The position numbers and the translations under genes are program-made. 64,000 nucleotides of DNA from Mycobacterium sp. 852013-51886_SCH5428379 (GTDB lineage: Bacteria > Actinomycetota > Actinomycetes > Mycobacteriales > Mycobacteriaceae). Location of the stretch: assembly GCF_001665575.1 (NCBI RefSeq), contig NZ_LZSU01000018.1:1-64000 (forward strand), written 5' to 3'. Below are positions 1-9,979 of the stretch, piece by piece. How positions within the stretch are numbered: position 1 is the stretch's first letter; each line of letters opens with the position of its first letter. The notes beneath the pieces are model-generated. The model searched no databases, was not told the origin of the DNA, and was given only the letters and a program-made list of their open reading frames with translations.

Positions 1-1228
<1,228 letters not shown>

Positions 1229-2584
1229 CTACTCCGCGCGGGCGGGGACGAAGTCGACGGGCGCGCCGGCCGGGATGAGTTCCTCGGTCTTGACGCTCTC
1301 GTCGAACGCCTGGATGAACCGGTAGGCGTGCTGCATGACCCACCAGCGCACCCAGGTCTGGTTGACCGCCTCACGCTCCTTCGGGTCCTCGAGCAGGTTG
1401 GTGATGCGGGCGAAGCCGAGCGGGATCTCCGGATCGTGGAAGTGCTGCTGGCGCTTGAAGTTGATCTTGAATTGAGACCATTTCACGGCGTGCAACTCCT
1501 CATTGAGCCAGACCATGCAGCCGTCGCGGTTGGATTCCTCCGCGGCTCCCGCGAAGAAGTCGCGCTGGTCGATGCCGTCGATGATGCGGTCGTCCGGCAC
1601 GTCGCAGCCGGCCCAGCGCAGCAGCGTCGGGAACATGTCGGTGACGTGCACCATGTCGTTGCTCTCGCGCGGCGCCACCTTCCCGGGCCAGCGGATCAGG
1701 CACGGGGTGCGGATGCCGCCCTCCGCCGAACTGAAGTAGGAGCCGTCGAAGAAGCCCGCGGTGCCGCGACCGGCCAGATGGTCCTCGGCGCCGTTGTCAC
1801 CGGCGAACACCACGATGGTGTTGTCCTCGATCCCGAGTTCGGTCAGGTAGTCCAGGATGCTGCCGAAGTCGTGGTCGAGCATCAGCAGCGAGTCACCCCA
1901 GGCGCCGTTGGTGCTCTTACCCTTGAACTCCTCGCGCACCTCCATCGGGAAGTGCATCAGCGAGTGATTGTGGTACAGGTAGAACGGCTTATCGGCCTCG
2001 ACGCTGCGCTTCATGAAAGCCTTGGCGCGACGGTCGTATTCGCCGTCCATCTCCCCCTTGAGCTTCACGGTCAGCTGCTGATCGGTGGTGTGGACGCCGT
2101 CGGTCTTGGTGCCCTCGTACATGTACGAATAGCCGTCGCGCTCGCCGTCGTACCACGGGTCGTCCGGCCAGAGGCACTCGTCGTAGGTGCGCGCCGGTCC
2201 GTACCACTCGTCGAAGCCGTGGTCGGTGGGCCAGCGGCCATCCTCCGCACCGATGTGCCACTTGCCGAAACATGCTGTGGCATAGCCTGCCTCGGAAAGG
2301 ATGTCACCCATGGTGCGTTCCCAGGCGACGATGCCGCCGCCGTTGCCGCCCAGGGCGATCGTGTGGTTGCCCGAGCGGATCGGGTAACGGCCGGTCATCA
2401 GTGCCGAACGGGTCGGCGTGCACTGGGGTTCGACGACGAAGTGGGACAGCTTGAGCGATTCGGCGGCGAAGGCGTCTGCGCGGGCAGTGTCGGCGCCACG
2501 CAGGATGCCGCCGCCGTAGCAGCCGAGTTCGCCCATGCCGAGGTTGTCGACGTGGAAGTACACGATGTTGGGTTGTTCGGGCAT
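1229..2584 (-). CDS. Cys-type sulfatase (alkaline phosphatase superfamily)
   Basis: 451 residues. It hydrolyses a sulfate ester; the substrate cannot be told. The formylglycine site CTPTRS is at Cys55, so the enzyme needs oxidation of that Cys by the formylglycine-generating enzyme encoded two genes upstream. The second sulfatase signature (CFGKWHIG) and a metal-binding AGDNGA motif are present, while the N-terminal metal site reads VDNLG instead of the usual DDLG. There is no signal peptide, so it is probably cytoplasmic unless exported with a partner. The start is the ATG at MPEQPNIVYF; a longer reading frame upstream is only the antisense of the GntR gene. It is 12 bp from the topoisomerase gene. 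Confidence 0.9.
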   Translation of the reverse strand: MPEQPNIVYFHVDNLGMGELGCYGGGILRGADTARADAFAAESLKLSHFVVEPQCTPTRSALMTGRYPIRSGNHTIALGGNGGGIVAWERTMGDILSEAGYATACFGKWHIGAEDGRWPTDHGFDEWYGPARTYDECLWPDDPWYDGERDGYSYMYEGTKTDGVHTTDQQLTVKLKGEMDGEYDRRAKAFMKRSVEADKPFYLYHNHSLMHFPMEVREEFKGKSTNGAWGDSLLMLDHDFGSILDYLTELGIEDNTIVVFAGDNGAEDHLAGRGTAGFFDGSYFSSAEGGIRTPCLIRWPGKVAPRESNDMVHVTDMFPTLLRWAGCDVPDDRIIDGIDQRDFFAGAAEESNRDGCMVWLNEELHAVKWSQFKINFKRQQHFHDPEIPLGFARITNLLEDPKEREAVNQTWVRWWVMQHAYRFIQAFDESVKTEELIPAGAPVDFVPARAE

Positions 2585-2652
2585 GACGAATACACCTCTC
2601 GATCGGATTTCGGTTGATCCCGTGTGGGCGTGGTGAGTGGGAGGCGCTCGCG

Positions 2653-3453
2653 CTAAGGAGCGGGAGTGCCACCCCGTGCGGCGGTGGTCACCAGTGAGCA
2701 CCGGTCGCCGCGGTATCGAACGGTCTCGAGGTCGAACGGGGTGCCGTCCTCGAGGTGGGTGAGACGGTGGAGCAGCAGCAGCGGTGCCCCCGGACGGATC
2801 TTCAGCAGTTCTGCGGTCCGCGCGTCGGCGGCCACGGATTCGACGGTGATCTCCGCCCAGCCCAGTCGCACGCCGAGTTCCCGTTCGATCAGGTCGAACA
2901 CATCCTGCTGGCCGAGTTCGGCGTCGACGGGAACGGCGCCCACGCGCAGCGATGTCGTATCCAGCGACAGCGGCAGACCACCCACCGACCGCAGCCGCTC
3001 GATGAACAGGATCGGGGCGTTCTCGGGCAGCTGCAGCTTGGCGGCGACGAACGGCGTCGCCGTGGACTCGCGGATCGAGAGCACCTCGTTGTCCACCGGG
3101 AGTTGATGTCCGGCAAGCGATTCGGCCAGTCCTTCCAACCTGTCCAGGTGCTGGCGGAGTTTCGCTCCCGTGACGAAGGTGCCCGAACCCTGGACGCGGG
3201 TGATCAGACCCTCGCCGCGCAGCAGCTCCAGCGCTTCGCGGATCGCGTTGCGGCTGACGCCCAGCTCGGCGGCGAGTTGGGTCTCCGGCGGCAGCGCCGG
3301 GCGGGCGGCGGCAAGACCGCCGAAGGCGCCTTCGAGGATCTGGCTGCGCAGCACGTCGCGGACCCACCGCGCGGCGTCGGCCCGGGTGCCGGCGTACTCG
3401 CGCACCGAGGGACGGGGGAAGTCCTTCGGCGGGATGTTCGGGCGGCGGGGCAT
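2653..3453 (-). CDS. GntR/HutC-family transcriptional regulator
   Basis: 266 residues. An N-terminal winged helix-turn-helix (around residues 30-95; the typical ETQLAAELGVSRNAIREAL helix pair and GLITRVQGSGTFV wing) is followed by a UTRA ligand-binding domain. It lies between the FGE gene and the sulfatase on the same strand (68 bp before the sulfatase start), so it most likely controls this sulfatase cassette in response to a small ligand, perhaps a sulfated or desulfated product. That role is inferred from position only. Confidence 0.88.
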   Translation of the reverse strand: MPRRPNIPPKDFPRPSVREYAGTRADAARWVRDVLRSQILEGAFGGLAAARPALPPETQLAAELGVSRNAIREALELLRGEGLITRVQGSGTFVTGAKLRQHLDRLEGLAESLAGHQLPVDNEVLSIRESTATPFVAAKLQLPENAPILFIERLRSVGGLPLSLDTTSLRVGAVPVDAELGQQDVFDLIERELGVRLGWAEITVESVAADARTAELLKIRPGAPLLLLHRLTHLEDGTPFDLETVRYRGDRCSLVTTAARGGTPAP

Positions 3454-3577
3454 GGAATCACTGTGCCACCCGGAACGCGCGGTGGCGGATTACCGATTGT
3501 TACGCCACCTGCCCACGATGCGAAGTGCGAGGCCAGCGGCTCCTGGTCGGCGAAAGCCCCGCCGTTCCGCCACCCGC

Positions 3578-4456
3578 TCAGGCCACGCAGCGGAATCCGA
3601 TGTGGGTCGTCGCGCTGTCCTGGGACTGCGACGACCGCGCCGACGGCCGGTAGCGGTGGCAGTACTCCGGCGCGCACAGGTGCGAGCCACCCTTGAGCGC
3701 CTGGTGCACCGACGGGTCCGGGGTCGTCGGCGGCGGACAGCAGCCGGTGTCGGCGGGCTCGTCGAGCCGGTGATGGCGGGTGTAGCGGGTCGTCGTCCAC
3801 TCCCACACGTTGCCGATCATGTCGACGAGCCCGAATCCGTTGGCCGGGAAGCTCCCGACGGGTGATGAGCCGGCCCAGCCGAGCGCGCCGTCGTTGCGGT
3901 AGGGGAAGCGGCCCTGCCAGGTGTTGGCCATCAACCGCCCCTCCGGGCGCACCTCGTCGCCCCAGGCGTACACCGACGTCGACCCGGCGCGCGCCGCGTA
4001 CTCCCATTGCGCTTCCGACGGGAGTCGCCGCCCCGCCCAGGCGGCGTAGGCGGCCGCGTCGGGATAGGCCACCTGCACGACGGGGTGGTCAGGCCGATCC
4101 TCGACCGTGGATTCCGGCCCGAACGGGTGTCGCCACGATGCGCCCGGTACCCAGGTCCACCACGCCCGCCAGTCCCGCAGATCGACGGGTCCGCCCGTGG
4201 GCTGGAACACCAGCGCGCCGGGAACCAGCTCCTCGCGCGGGACACCCGGGAAATCGGCGGGGTCCAGCGCGCGCTCGGCGACGGTGAGATAGCCGGTGGC
4301 CGAGACGAACTCGGCGAACTGCGCATTGGTCACCGGGTGGCGTTCGATCGCGAACGGCGGCACCGACACGGTGTGCACCGGCGCCTCCTCCGGATAGAAG
4401 TCGATCGATCCCATGCGGAACGCGCCACCGGGGAGGTCAACCAGTTCGGTCAGCAT
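3578..4456 (-). CDS. Formylglycine-generating enzyme (sulfatase maturase, SUMF1/FGE family)
   Basis: 292 residues, usual length for actinobacterial FGE. It oxidises the active-site Cys of sulfatases to formylglycine. The family hallmarks are visible: GGAFRMGS near the N-terminus, HPVTNAQFAEF, LPSEAQWEYAARAG, GNVWEWT, and the C-terminal KGGSHLCAPEYCHRYR with the redox/copper-binding cysteines Cys261 and Cys266. It is the first gene of a leftward group (FGE, GntR, sulfatase) and diverges from the DUF1906 gene with a 66-bp intergenic region. The co-located CTPTR sulfatase is its obvious client. Confidence 0.93.
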   Translation of the reverse strand: MLTELVDLPGGAFRMGSIDFYPEEAPVHTVSVPPFAIERHPVTNAQFAEFVSATGYLTVAERALDPADFPGVPREELVPGALVFQPTGGPVDLRDWRAWWTWVPGASWRHPFGPESTVEDRPDHPVVQVAYPDAAAYAAWAGRRLPSEAQWEYAARAGSTSVYAWGDEVRPEGRLMANTWQGRFPYRNDGALGWAGSSPVGSFPANGFGLVDMIGNVWEWTTTRYTRHHRLDEPADTGCCPPPTTPDPSVHQALKGGSHLCAPEYCHRYRPSARSSQSQDSATTHIGFRCVA

Positions 4457-4522
4457 CCCGCCAGGCTAGATCCGGTCGGCCAACCCCTCAACAGCGCCGC
4501 CGATCGTTGTTACGATCGCGCC

Positions 4523-5305
4523 GTGTACGAGTCCCCGGCATCGACCCGCCGCGACGTCCTCAAATACGCTCTGGCCGCGCCGATTTCACTTGCGCTCGGC
4601 GCGGCGGCGGCCGTCGCCGGCCCGCGAGCGTCGGCGCAGAACCTGCGGCTGGTCGACTTCACCCACCGCCAACCCACACCCGAGCAGATCAAAGCGGCCG
4701 GGTTCGACGGGGCGCTGGTCTACGTGTCCGAGTTGCGTCCCGGCGCCGACTTCGACTTCAAACCGGTCACCCGTGCGTATACGGACGGCCTGCGGGCGCA
4801 GGGTCTGCACGTCGTCAGCTGCTACCAGTACGGCAAGCCCGGCTGGCCGAAGAGCCCGTCGGACTACACCCGTGGATTCGACGGCGGTGTGGCCGACGCC
4901 CGGACCGCGCTGCGCCTGCACACCGCCGCCGGTGGGCCCGCGTCGGCGCCGATCTTCTTCAGCATCGACGAGGACATCGACCTCGACACCTGGAACAGCA
5001 TTGCGGTGCAGTGGCTTCGGGGCATCAACTCCGTCCTCGGCGTCCGCCGCACCGGTGTCTACGGACATGCCCGGGTGTGCGACTGGGCCATCGAGGACGG
5101 CGTCATCGGACCCTCCACGTCGGCCGGGCACTGGTGGGCCTGGCAGACCCGGGCCTGGTCCTACGGGGAGCGCGACGCCCGAGCGGTGCTCTATCAGTCC
5201 GTGGTGGTCAGCGGTTCCGAACCCGGGGTCGCCATCGGCAACACCCACGTCGACGTCGACGACGTCCTGGCCCCCGACTTCGGGCAGTGGGGTCTCGACC
5301 GCTGA
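4523..5305 (+). CDS. Tat-secreted DUF1906 glycoside-hydrolase-like protein (Rv2525c type)
   Basis: 260 residues from a GTG start. The N-terminus has a twin-arginine signal (STRRDVLKYALAAP, Ala-rich hydrophobic stretch, cleavage near ASA-QN). The mature part matches the DUF1906 TIM-barrel family (DFTHRQPTPEQIKAAGFDG, SIDEDID, GVYGHARVCDWA, WWAWQTRAW), related to Rv2525c, a Tat substrate linked to the cell wall. Likely acts outside the membrane on peptidoglycan or another glycan, but the reaction is not established. Divergent from FGE and convergent with the lipoprotein gene (7 bp apart). Confidence 0.85.
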   Translation: MYESPASTRRDVLKYALAAPISLALGAAAAVAGPRASAQNLRLVDFTHRQPTPEQIKAAGFDGALVYVSELRPGADFDFKPVTRAYTDGLRAQGLHVVSCYQYGKPGWPKSPSDYTRGFDGGVADARTALRLHTAAGGPASAPIFFSIDEDIDLDTWNSIAVQWLRGINSVLGVRRTGVYGHARVCDWAIEDGVIGPSTSAGHWWAWQTRAWSYGERDARAVLYQSVVVSGSEPGVAIGNTHVDVDDVLAPDFGQWGLDR

Positions 5306-5312
5306 AGCACGA

Positions 5313-6713
5313 TCATCCGGCGAGGCCCAGGGCGCGTGCCGCCACCGTCGCGACATCGCCGCGCAGTTCGTTGATCGGCCAGTTCCCCCGCGGATGGATG
5401 GCGTTGGCGAGCAGGATCACGTAGCTGTCCGACGCCGGGTCGATCCACACCGACGTTCCGGTGAAGCCGGTGTGCCCGAAGCTGCCGACGGGGAAGACCC
5501 GGCCGCGCGGCATCGAGTACGACGTGTCGATGTCCCAGCCGAATCCGCGCAGATTCTGTCCGGCGATCGCGGGATAGCGCGGCGCCAGCAGCGGGTCCTT
5601 CCGGTTCGGTGGCGCCGCGAGGGTCGCCGCATTCGCCGCCGCCACCTGCCCGTCGGTGTGTCCGGGCTGCTGCGGTGTGGTCATCAGCACCAGCGTCTCG
5701 CGGCGAAGCGGAAAGCTGCTCGGGCGGTTGGCAAGTCGGTCGAGGAGCGCCTGCACGAACACACCGACATCCTGCGCGGTGGAGAACACCCCGGCATGCC
5801 CGGCCACCCCGCCCATGCGGCGCGTCGTCGTATCGTGCACCGCACCGCGGATCAGCTGATCGAAGTTCGGGTTCGTGCGCGGATCGGCCTTGCCTTCCAC
5901 GTCGTGTTCGGTCGGTGCGATCCGCGACAGCAGGTCGGCGTCGGGCAGATATCCGGTCTCGGTCATGCCGAGCGGGCCGAAGATGTGCTGCTGCACATAG
6001 GCGTCCTCGCGCTGGCCGGTGATCTTCTCGAGGATCGCACCCAGCACGGCGAAGTTGATGTCGGAGTAGCGGAACACCTCCCCCGGCCGAGAGAACAGCG
6101 GGTTGGTGATCGCGCGGCGGAAGCCCTCCGCCCGGTCGGGTTTGGCCAGCCCCCACGGATCGCGCAGCTCGACGTCGGGGTGTTCGCCGGAGAAGTGGGT
6201 CAGCAGCATGCGCACCGTGACCTTGGCGCGCTCCGGGTCGTTCGCGGCGTTGAACTCGGGCAGGTACTTCTGCACTGGATCGTCGAACGCGATCCGGCCC
6301 TGTTCATAGAGCTGCAGCACGGCCGTCGCCGTGGCGAGCGGTTTCGTCAACGAAGCCAGGTCGAAGATGGTGTCCTCGGTCATCGGCTCCGCGGGCTCCG
6401 GCGCCCCGTCCAGCCCCGGTGCACCGGCGACCTTTCGGTCCCCGTAGGCCTGCCGGAACACGACCTCGCCGCCGTGCCCGACCATCACCACCGCACCGGG
6501 CAGTCGGTTCGCGGAGATGGCCGTGTTCACCAGCTCGGAGATCGGGGCGAACTCAGGTCCGGGAGCAATCCGCGGCAACGGCAGGGGTCGCGCCACCGGC
6601 GGCGGAGCGGCCGGTTGCGTCACCGACATGTCGGGGTGCACGGCGGGTGCGGCCGCGGAACCGCAACCCGACGCGGCGAGCACGACGGCGACAGCGAGGG
6701 CCGGAACCTTCAT
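5313..6713 (-). CDS. Beta-lactamase/serine-hydrolase family lipoprotein
   Basis: 466 residues. A signal peptide with lipobox LAASGC (lipidated Cys17) is followed by a Pro-rich linker and a class C beta-lactamase-fold domain: SLTK catalytic tetrad (Ser121/Lys124), a YSD motif in [11 protein letters not shown], and an HTGFTG motif near the C-terminus. It is probably an esterase, D-amino-peptidase or penicillin-binding-like hydrolase at the outer face of the membrane. The start overlaps the stop of the upstream DsbA-like gene by 4 bp, so it is translationally coupled in a three-gene operon. The ATG is chosen because it gives the lipobox. Confidence 0.88.
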   Translation of the reverse strand: MKVPALAVAVVLAASGCGSAAAPAVHPDMSVTQPAAPPPVARPLPLPRIAPGPEFAPISELVNTAISANRLPGAVVMVGHGGEVVFRQAYGDRKVAGAPGLDGAPEPAEPMTEDTIFDLASLTKPLATATAVLQLYEQGRIAFDDPVQKYLPEFNAANDPERAKVTVRMLLTHFSGEHPDVELRDPWGLAKPDRAEGFRRAITNPLFSRPGEVFRYSDINFAVLGAILEKITGQREDAYVQQHIFGPLGMTETGYLPDADLLSRIAPTEHDVEGKADPRTNPNFDQLIRGAVHDTTTRRMGGVAGHAGVFSTAQDVGVFVQALLDRLANRPSSFPLRRETLVLMTTPQQPGHTDGQVAAANAATLAAPPNRKDPLLAPRYPAIAGQNLRGFGWDIDTSYSMPRGRVFPVGSFGHTGFTGTSVWIDPASDSYVILLANAIHPRGNWPINELRGDVATVAARALGLAG

Positions 6714-7408
6714 CGCAGCTTGTCGAAGTCGACGACCTGTCCCCGGTTGATCGACACCCAGTCCCTCGCCTCCAGATACGGTCGCAGCGTCCCGGTGATC
6801 GCTTTCCCGTCGGCCGGGGTCTTGGGGCGCTGCAGCTCGTAGAGGTGCGGGAACTCCGTCCACGCGACGACGGCGTCCCACAGCCGCACCGCCGCTTCAC
6901 CGGTCGGCGGGTCGATGAGCACCGGCCCGAACAGGCACTGCCCGTCGGGGAAGAACAGCGTCGGCACCCCGTAGCCGCCGGCGTCGACCACGCGCTGGTG
7001 GTCGGCCATCACCTCGTCACTCGTCGTCGGATCGGCGATCGCCTCGTCGACCAGCGCGGGATCGAAGCCGAGCTCCTCCAAAAGGTGCCGGGCGACGGCC
7101 TTCTCGTGCGGTTTGTGCCCGTCGACGTGCAGGGCTCGCGCCGCACGCTCGTACCAGGCATCGACGTCGTCCATCGACCGGCGCCGCAGCAGCGCGCCGA
7201 TACGCATCATCGACCAGCCGTAGGACCACTCCCGCTCCCACGGATGTTTCTTGCCCTCCTGGCGATTGATCTCCTCCAGGCTGAAGAACCGCCAGTTCAC
7301 CTCGAGGCCGGTCCGGTCGCGCACCTCGCGAATCCACCGCGACGTCTGATAGGCGAACGGGCACATGACGTCGAAGTGGAAGTCGACGGACGTCGGATGC
7401 CCGGTCAC
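6710..7408 (-). CDS. DsbA-fold oxidoreductase, mycothiol-dependent nitroreductase-like
   Basis: 232 residues with a thioredoxin/DsbA fold: [16 protein letters not shown] carries a single active-site Cys16 (CPFA, where the mycothiol-dependent nitroreductase Rv2466c has CPWC), then a helical insert and GVPTLFF with the cis-Pro loop, and [12 protein letters not shown]. It is cytoplasmic, with no signal. It overlaps both neighbours by 4 bp; the upstream gene is a mycothiol-type isomerase, which supports a mycothiol-linked redox or conjugation role. The mono-Cys motif suggests transferase rather than disulfide chemistry, which is inference. Confidence 0.8.
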   Translation of the reverse strand: MTGHPTSVDFHFDVMCPFAYQTSRWIREVRDRTGLEVNWRFFSLEEINRQEGKKHPWEREWSYGWSMMRIGALLRRRSMDDVDAWYERAARALHVDGHKPHEKAVARHLLEELGFDPALVDEAIADPTTSDEVMADHQRVVDAGGYGVPTLFFPDGQCLFGPVLIDPPTGEAAVRLWDAVVAWTEFPHLYELQRPKTPADGKAITGTLRPYLEARDWVSINRGQVVDFDKLR

Positions 7409-8184
7409 ATCGTGAACCTCAGGTTGCGGGCGGCGCGGTCGCCGAGTTCGTCATCGCCGGTCCAGCTGATCGCGCCCGAGTCGATCTGGGCCTGCGGGTC
7501 GATGCGCCCGCACGCGAGCATGACGAACGTCGTCGAATCGGTGGTGACGGTGACGTCCGGATCGTCGAGATGCTCCACCCTCTTGGCGCGGCCGTCGACG
7601 GCGACGTGCAGCTGCCGGGCGAGCGGCCCGGTGAGGTCGAACGTCAGGCTCTTGCCGTCGGGCAGACCGACCTTCTTGCCGACGATGTAGCCGATCGAGT
7701 TCTCCACCTCGGCCAGCGCCAGTTCCGCGGCGACACCGCCGTCGTCGGTCGCGCGGCCGAGCGGAATCGTGATGTCGCGCTCGTGCACCCAGAAGTCGAA
7801 CACCCGGATCGCCAGGAAACGCCCGTAGGTGCCGGGGCCGACGGGCATCCAGGACGGGCGGGCGATGTCGGCGTCGGTGAGTGCCGCCAGATCACGGCGC
7901 CTGCGGTCGTAGACGCCGCGGAGCTTGTCGAGGTACGGGGCGTCGTCGGCGAGGAACTCCCCGGCCTTCTCGAACGACGGCGGCGTCGTGTCGTCGTCGG
8001 GCAACCAGCCGACCATCGCGGCCTCGATGCTCGTCACGTGGTCGACGACGCCGCGCATCGTCCAGTCCGGGCACAGCGACTGCGCCTGCCACTCGTCGTC
8101 GGTCAGGTCGGCGCACAACGTCTCGAATGCGGAGTAGCAGTGCTCCAGCGCGCCGCGGATCTCATCGAGGCTTCGGGTCTTCAC
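7405..8184 (-). CDS. Maleylpyruvate isomerase/DinB-like (MDMPI) family protein
   Basis: 259 residues. The N-terminal DinB-type helical bundle ([22 protein letters not shown]) has the His/Glu-His positions used to bind zinc in mycothiol-dependent maleylpyruvate isomerases; the C-terminal half is an SCP2-like MDMPI domain. It is the first gene of the overlapping trio (4-bp overlap with the DsbA-like gene). A mycothiol-dependent isomerisation or S-transfer is likely from the family; the substrate is unknown. Confidence 0.82.
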   Translation of the reverse strand: MKTRSLDEIRGALEHCYSAFETLCADLTDDEWQAQSLCPDWTMRGVVDHVTSIEAAMVGWLPDDDTTPPSFEKAGEFLADDAPYLDKLRGVYDRRRRDLAALTDADIARPSWMPVGPGTYGRFLAIRVFDFWVHERDITIPLGRATDDGGVAAELALAEVENSIGYIVGKKVGLPDGKSLTFDLTGPLARQLHVAVDGRAKRVEHLDDPDVTVTTDSTTFVMLACGRIDPQAQIDSGAISWTGDDELGDRAARNLRFTM

Positions 8185-8208
8185 GACCGCATCATCCCTG
8201 ACCGGCGC

Positions 8209-8439
8209 TCAGCCGTGCCGGGAACAGTCATCGCCGTCCTCGTCGTGCTCGGTGGACAGCGGGTCCGGGTCACCCCCGGCCAGGACGTCGCCGGCCTCCG
8301 CCGGGCATCTACCGTGGAACGGGCCGTCCCGACATCGCCGTCCGCGGCGGTAGGCGCCGCCGCGGAAACCGTCCGCCCGGCAGTACCGTGCAGACCCCTC
8401 GACCGCACCGGCGTCGCCACCGCCCGAACCCACATCCAT
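8209..8439 (-). CDS. Possible small Cys-rich charged protein
   Basis: 76 residues, in the 316-bp space between the MDMPI and GH130 genes. The frame is open with GC-rich third positions and encodes a Gly/Arg/Asp-rich peptide with four Cys (ARYCRADGF, RRCRDG, HGRCPAE) ending in an Asp-rich DEDGDDC segment that loosely recalls the Excalibur DxDxDGxxC pattern. No clear ribosome-binding site is seen and I do not recognise a family, so this may be a chance open frame. Confidence 0.3.
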   Translation of the reverse strand: MDVGSGGGDAGAVEGSARYCRADGFRGGAYRRGRRCRDGPFHGRCPAEAGDVLAGGDPDPLSTEHDEDGDDCSRHG

Positions 8440-8500
8440 AGTGGTTCGATTCTGCAGCAGGTTCGGCACCGTCGATTCCGCTTTTTCCGCGTCGCCGAAG

Positions 8501-9979
8501 CTACCCGTCCAGCGCCGTGAGCAGGTCGTCCATCGGAACCGTCGCGACGCCGATCGCCGCGTCACCGATGCCGTACGGGACCACCAGCGTCCCGGCGTGC
8601 ACCAGCGCGCCGCACGAGTAGACGACGTTGGGCACGTAGCCGTTCTGCTCGTCCGGTGCGGGTTCGAGGAGCGGCGTCCGCAGCTGCCCGAGCACCCTGG
8701 TCGGATCGTCGCGGTCGAGCAGGATTGCACCGATCCGGTAGGTGCGCATCGGCCCCACGCCGTGGGTGAGCACCAGCCACCCCGCCTCGGTCTCGATGGG
8801 CGGCCCGCAGTTGCCCAGCTGCAGGGTCTCCCAGCTCCGGGTCGGCCGCTGACACGGCTCCGAGGTCTGCCACACCGACAGGTGATCGGAGAACGCCACG
8901 GAATTCGACTCCCGGTCCGACCGCGACATCGCCGCATAGCGTCCACCGATCCGGCGAGGGAACAGTCCGAGGCCCTTGTTGGCCGCAGCACGCCCGACCA
9001 TCGGCGTCGACGTGAAGGAGCGGAAGTCGGTCGTCGCCAGCAGCTGCTGGCTGATCACCGATCCGCTGTAGGCCGTGTACGTCGCGCAGTACCTCACCGA
9101 GCCGTCGTCCTCGACGAAGCGGACGAACCGGGCGTCCTCCATGCCTACCGCCTCCGCGCTCATCGCCGGCCACAGCACCCGCTCGGAAAGGTCTGTCTGC
9201 GAGCTGAACTCGATGCCATAGGTCCGATCGGCGATTTCCCGGATGCGCGCGATCGTGCTCTGCGCGTGCTCACGCGTGGTCAGGTTCGTCTGGAGCCGGT
9301 CGAGCTGCTCGCCGAGGTCGGCTCTGGTGAATCTGGCTCCGACCGCACCCAGGACGTAGTCCGCCGCCTCACCGTTGTCGTTGAGCCGGGCGAGCTCGCT
9401 GCGGAACACCTCGGCGTCCAGCAGCGTCGACGACGTCGTCCCGACGGTGGCGAACGGCGCCGCGTCGTCGATCACGACATCTCCGGCCGCACCGACGATT
9501 CCGGTGCGGAAACCGATCGACGAGCAGTGTCCCTCTCCGATACCGCGCACACTCATGACGAACCGCGCCGCCCCGGCCGGCAGACCGCTCTGATCGGGAT
9601 GCGCCACCATGCTCGGGTTGCACAGCGCCGCTCCCTCGATCGCATATTCACTCGTGAACATGGCCCCGAGCAACAGCATTCGCGATTCGGAGCGGATGGC
9701 CGCCGGATCAAGGCGGTCAGCCAGCTCACGCGCGTGTCGCGTGAACGTGCCCGTCAGGTCACGGTGGCGTCCATCGAAGCGGGTGAAGACATCGGTCAAC
9801 GAGTCCTGCACCTCCTCCTCGCCGAGCACCAGCGTCCGCGTCAGCACCGCTCCGGCCCGGGAGTTGTGCCGCTCGAACCCATCCTGGCCGGGCACGAACA
9901 ACTTGGTGATGACCCGTGACGGATCGGCCGACAGGCGAACGGGGCTGCGGGTGGCCAAACTGCGGCGTACCGAGGTCAT
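8501..9979 (-). CDS. GH130-family beta-mannoside phosphorylase/hydrolase
   Basis: 492 residues. The family is recognised from the five-bladed propeller layout and conserved stretches such as EDARFVRF, YTAYSG, NKGLGLFPRRIGGRY, WLVLTHGVG and YVPNVVYSCG. GH130 enzymes phosphorolyse or hydrolyse beta-mannosides, often beta-1,2-linked. The ATG overlaps the stop of the upstream glycosidase-like gene by one base (TAATG), so it is the last gene of a coupled three-gene cassette with a GT4 glycosyltransferase. The protein lacks a signal peptide, so it should act in the cytoplasm. Confidence 0.85.
   Translation of the reverse strand: MTSVRRSLATRSPVRLSADPSRVITKLFVPGQDGFERHNSRAGAVLTRTLVLGEEEVQDSLTDVFTRFDGRHRDLTGTFTRHARELADRLDPAAIRSESRMLLLGAMFTSEYAIEGAALCNPSMVAHPDQSGLPAGAARFVMSVRGIGEGHCSSIGFRTGIVGAAGDVVIDDAAPFATVGTTSSTLLDAEVFRSELARLNDNGEAADYVLGAVGARFTRADLGEQLDRLQTNLTTREHAQSTIARIREIADRTYGIEFSSQTDLSERVLWPAMSAEAVGMEDARFVRFVEDDGSVRYCATYTAYSGSVISQQLLATTDFRSFTSTPMVGRAAANKGLGLFPRRIGGRYAAMSRSDRESNSVAFSDHLSVWQTSEPCQRPTRSWETLQLGNCGPPIETEAGWLVLTHGVGPMRTYRIGAILLDRDDPTRVLGQLRTPLLEPAPDEQNGYVPNVVYSCGALVHAGTLVVPYGIGDAAIGVATVPMDDLLTALDG

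Noticed and set aside
4590..6842. 750-codon plus-strand open frame
   Set aside because: It lies out of frame over DUF1906 and antisense to the lipoprotein; both of those have clear family motifs.
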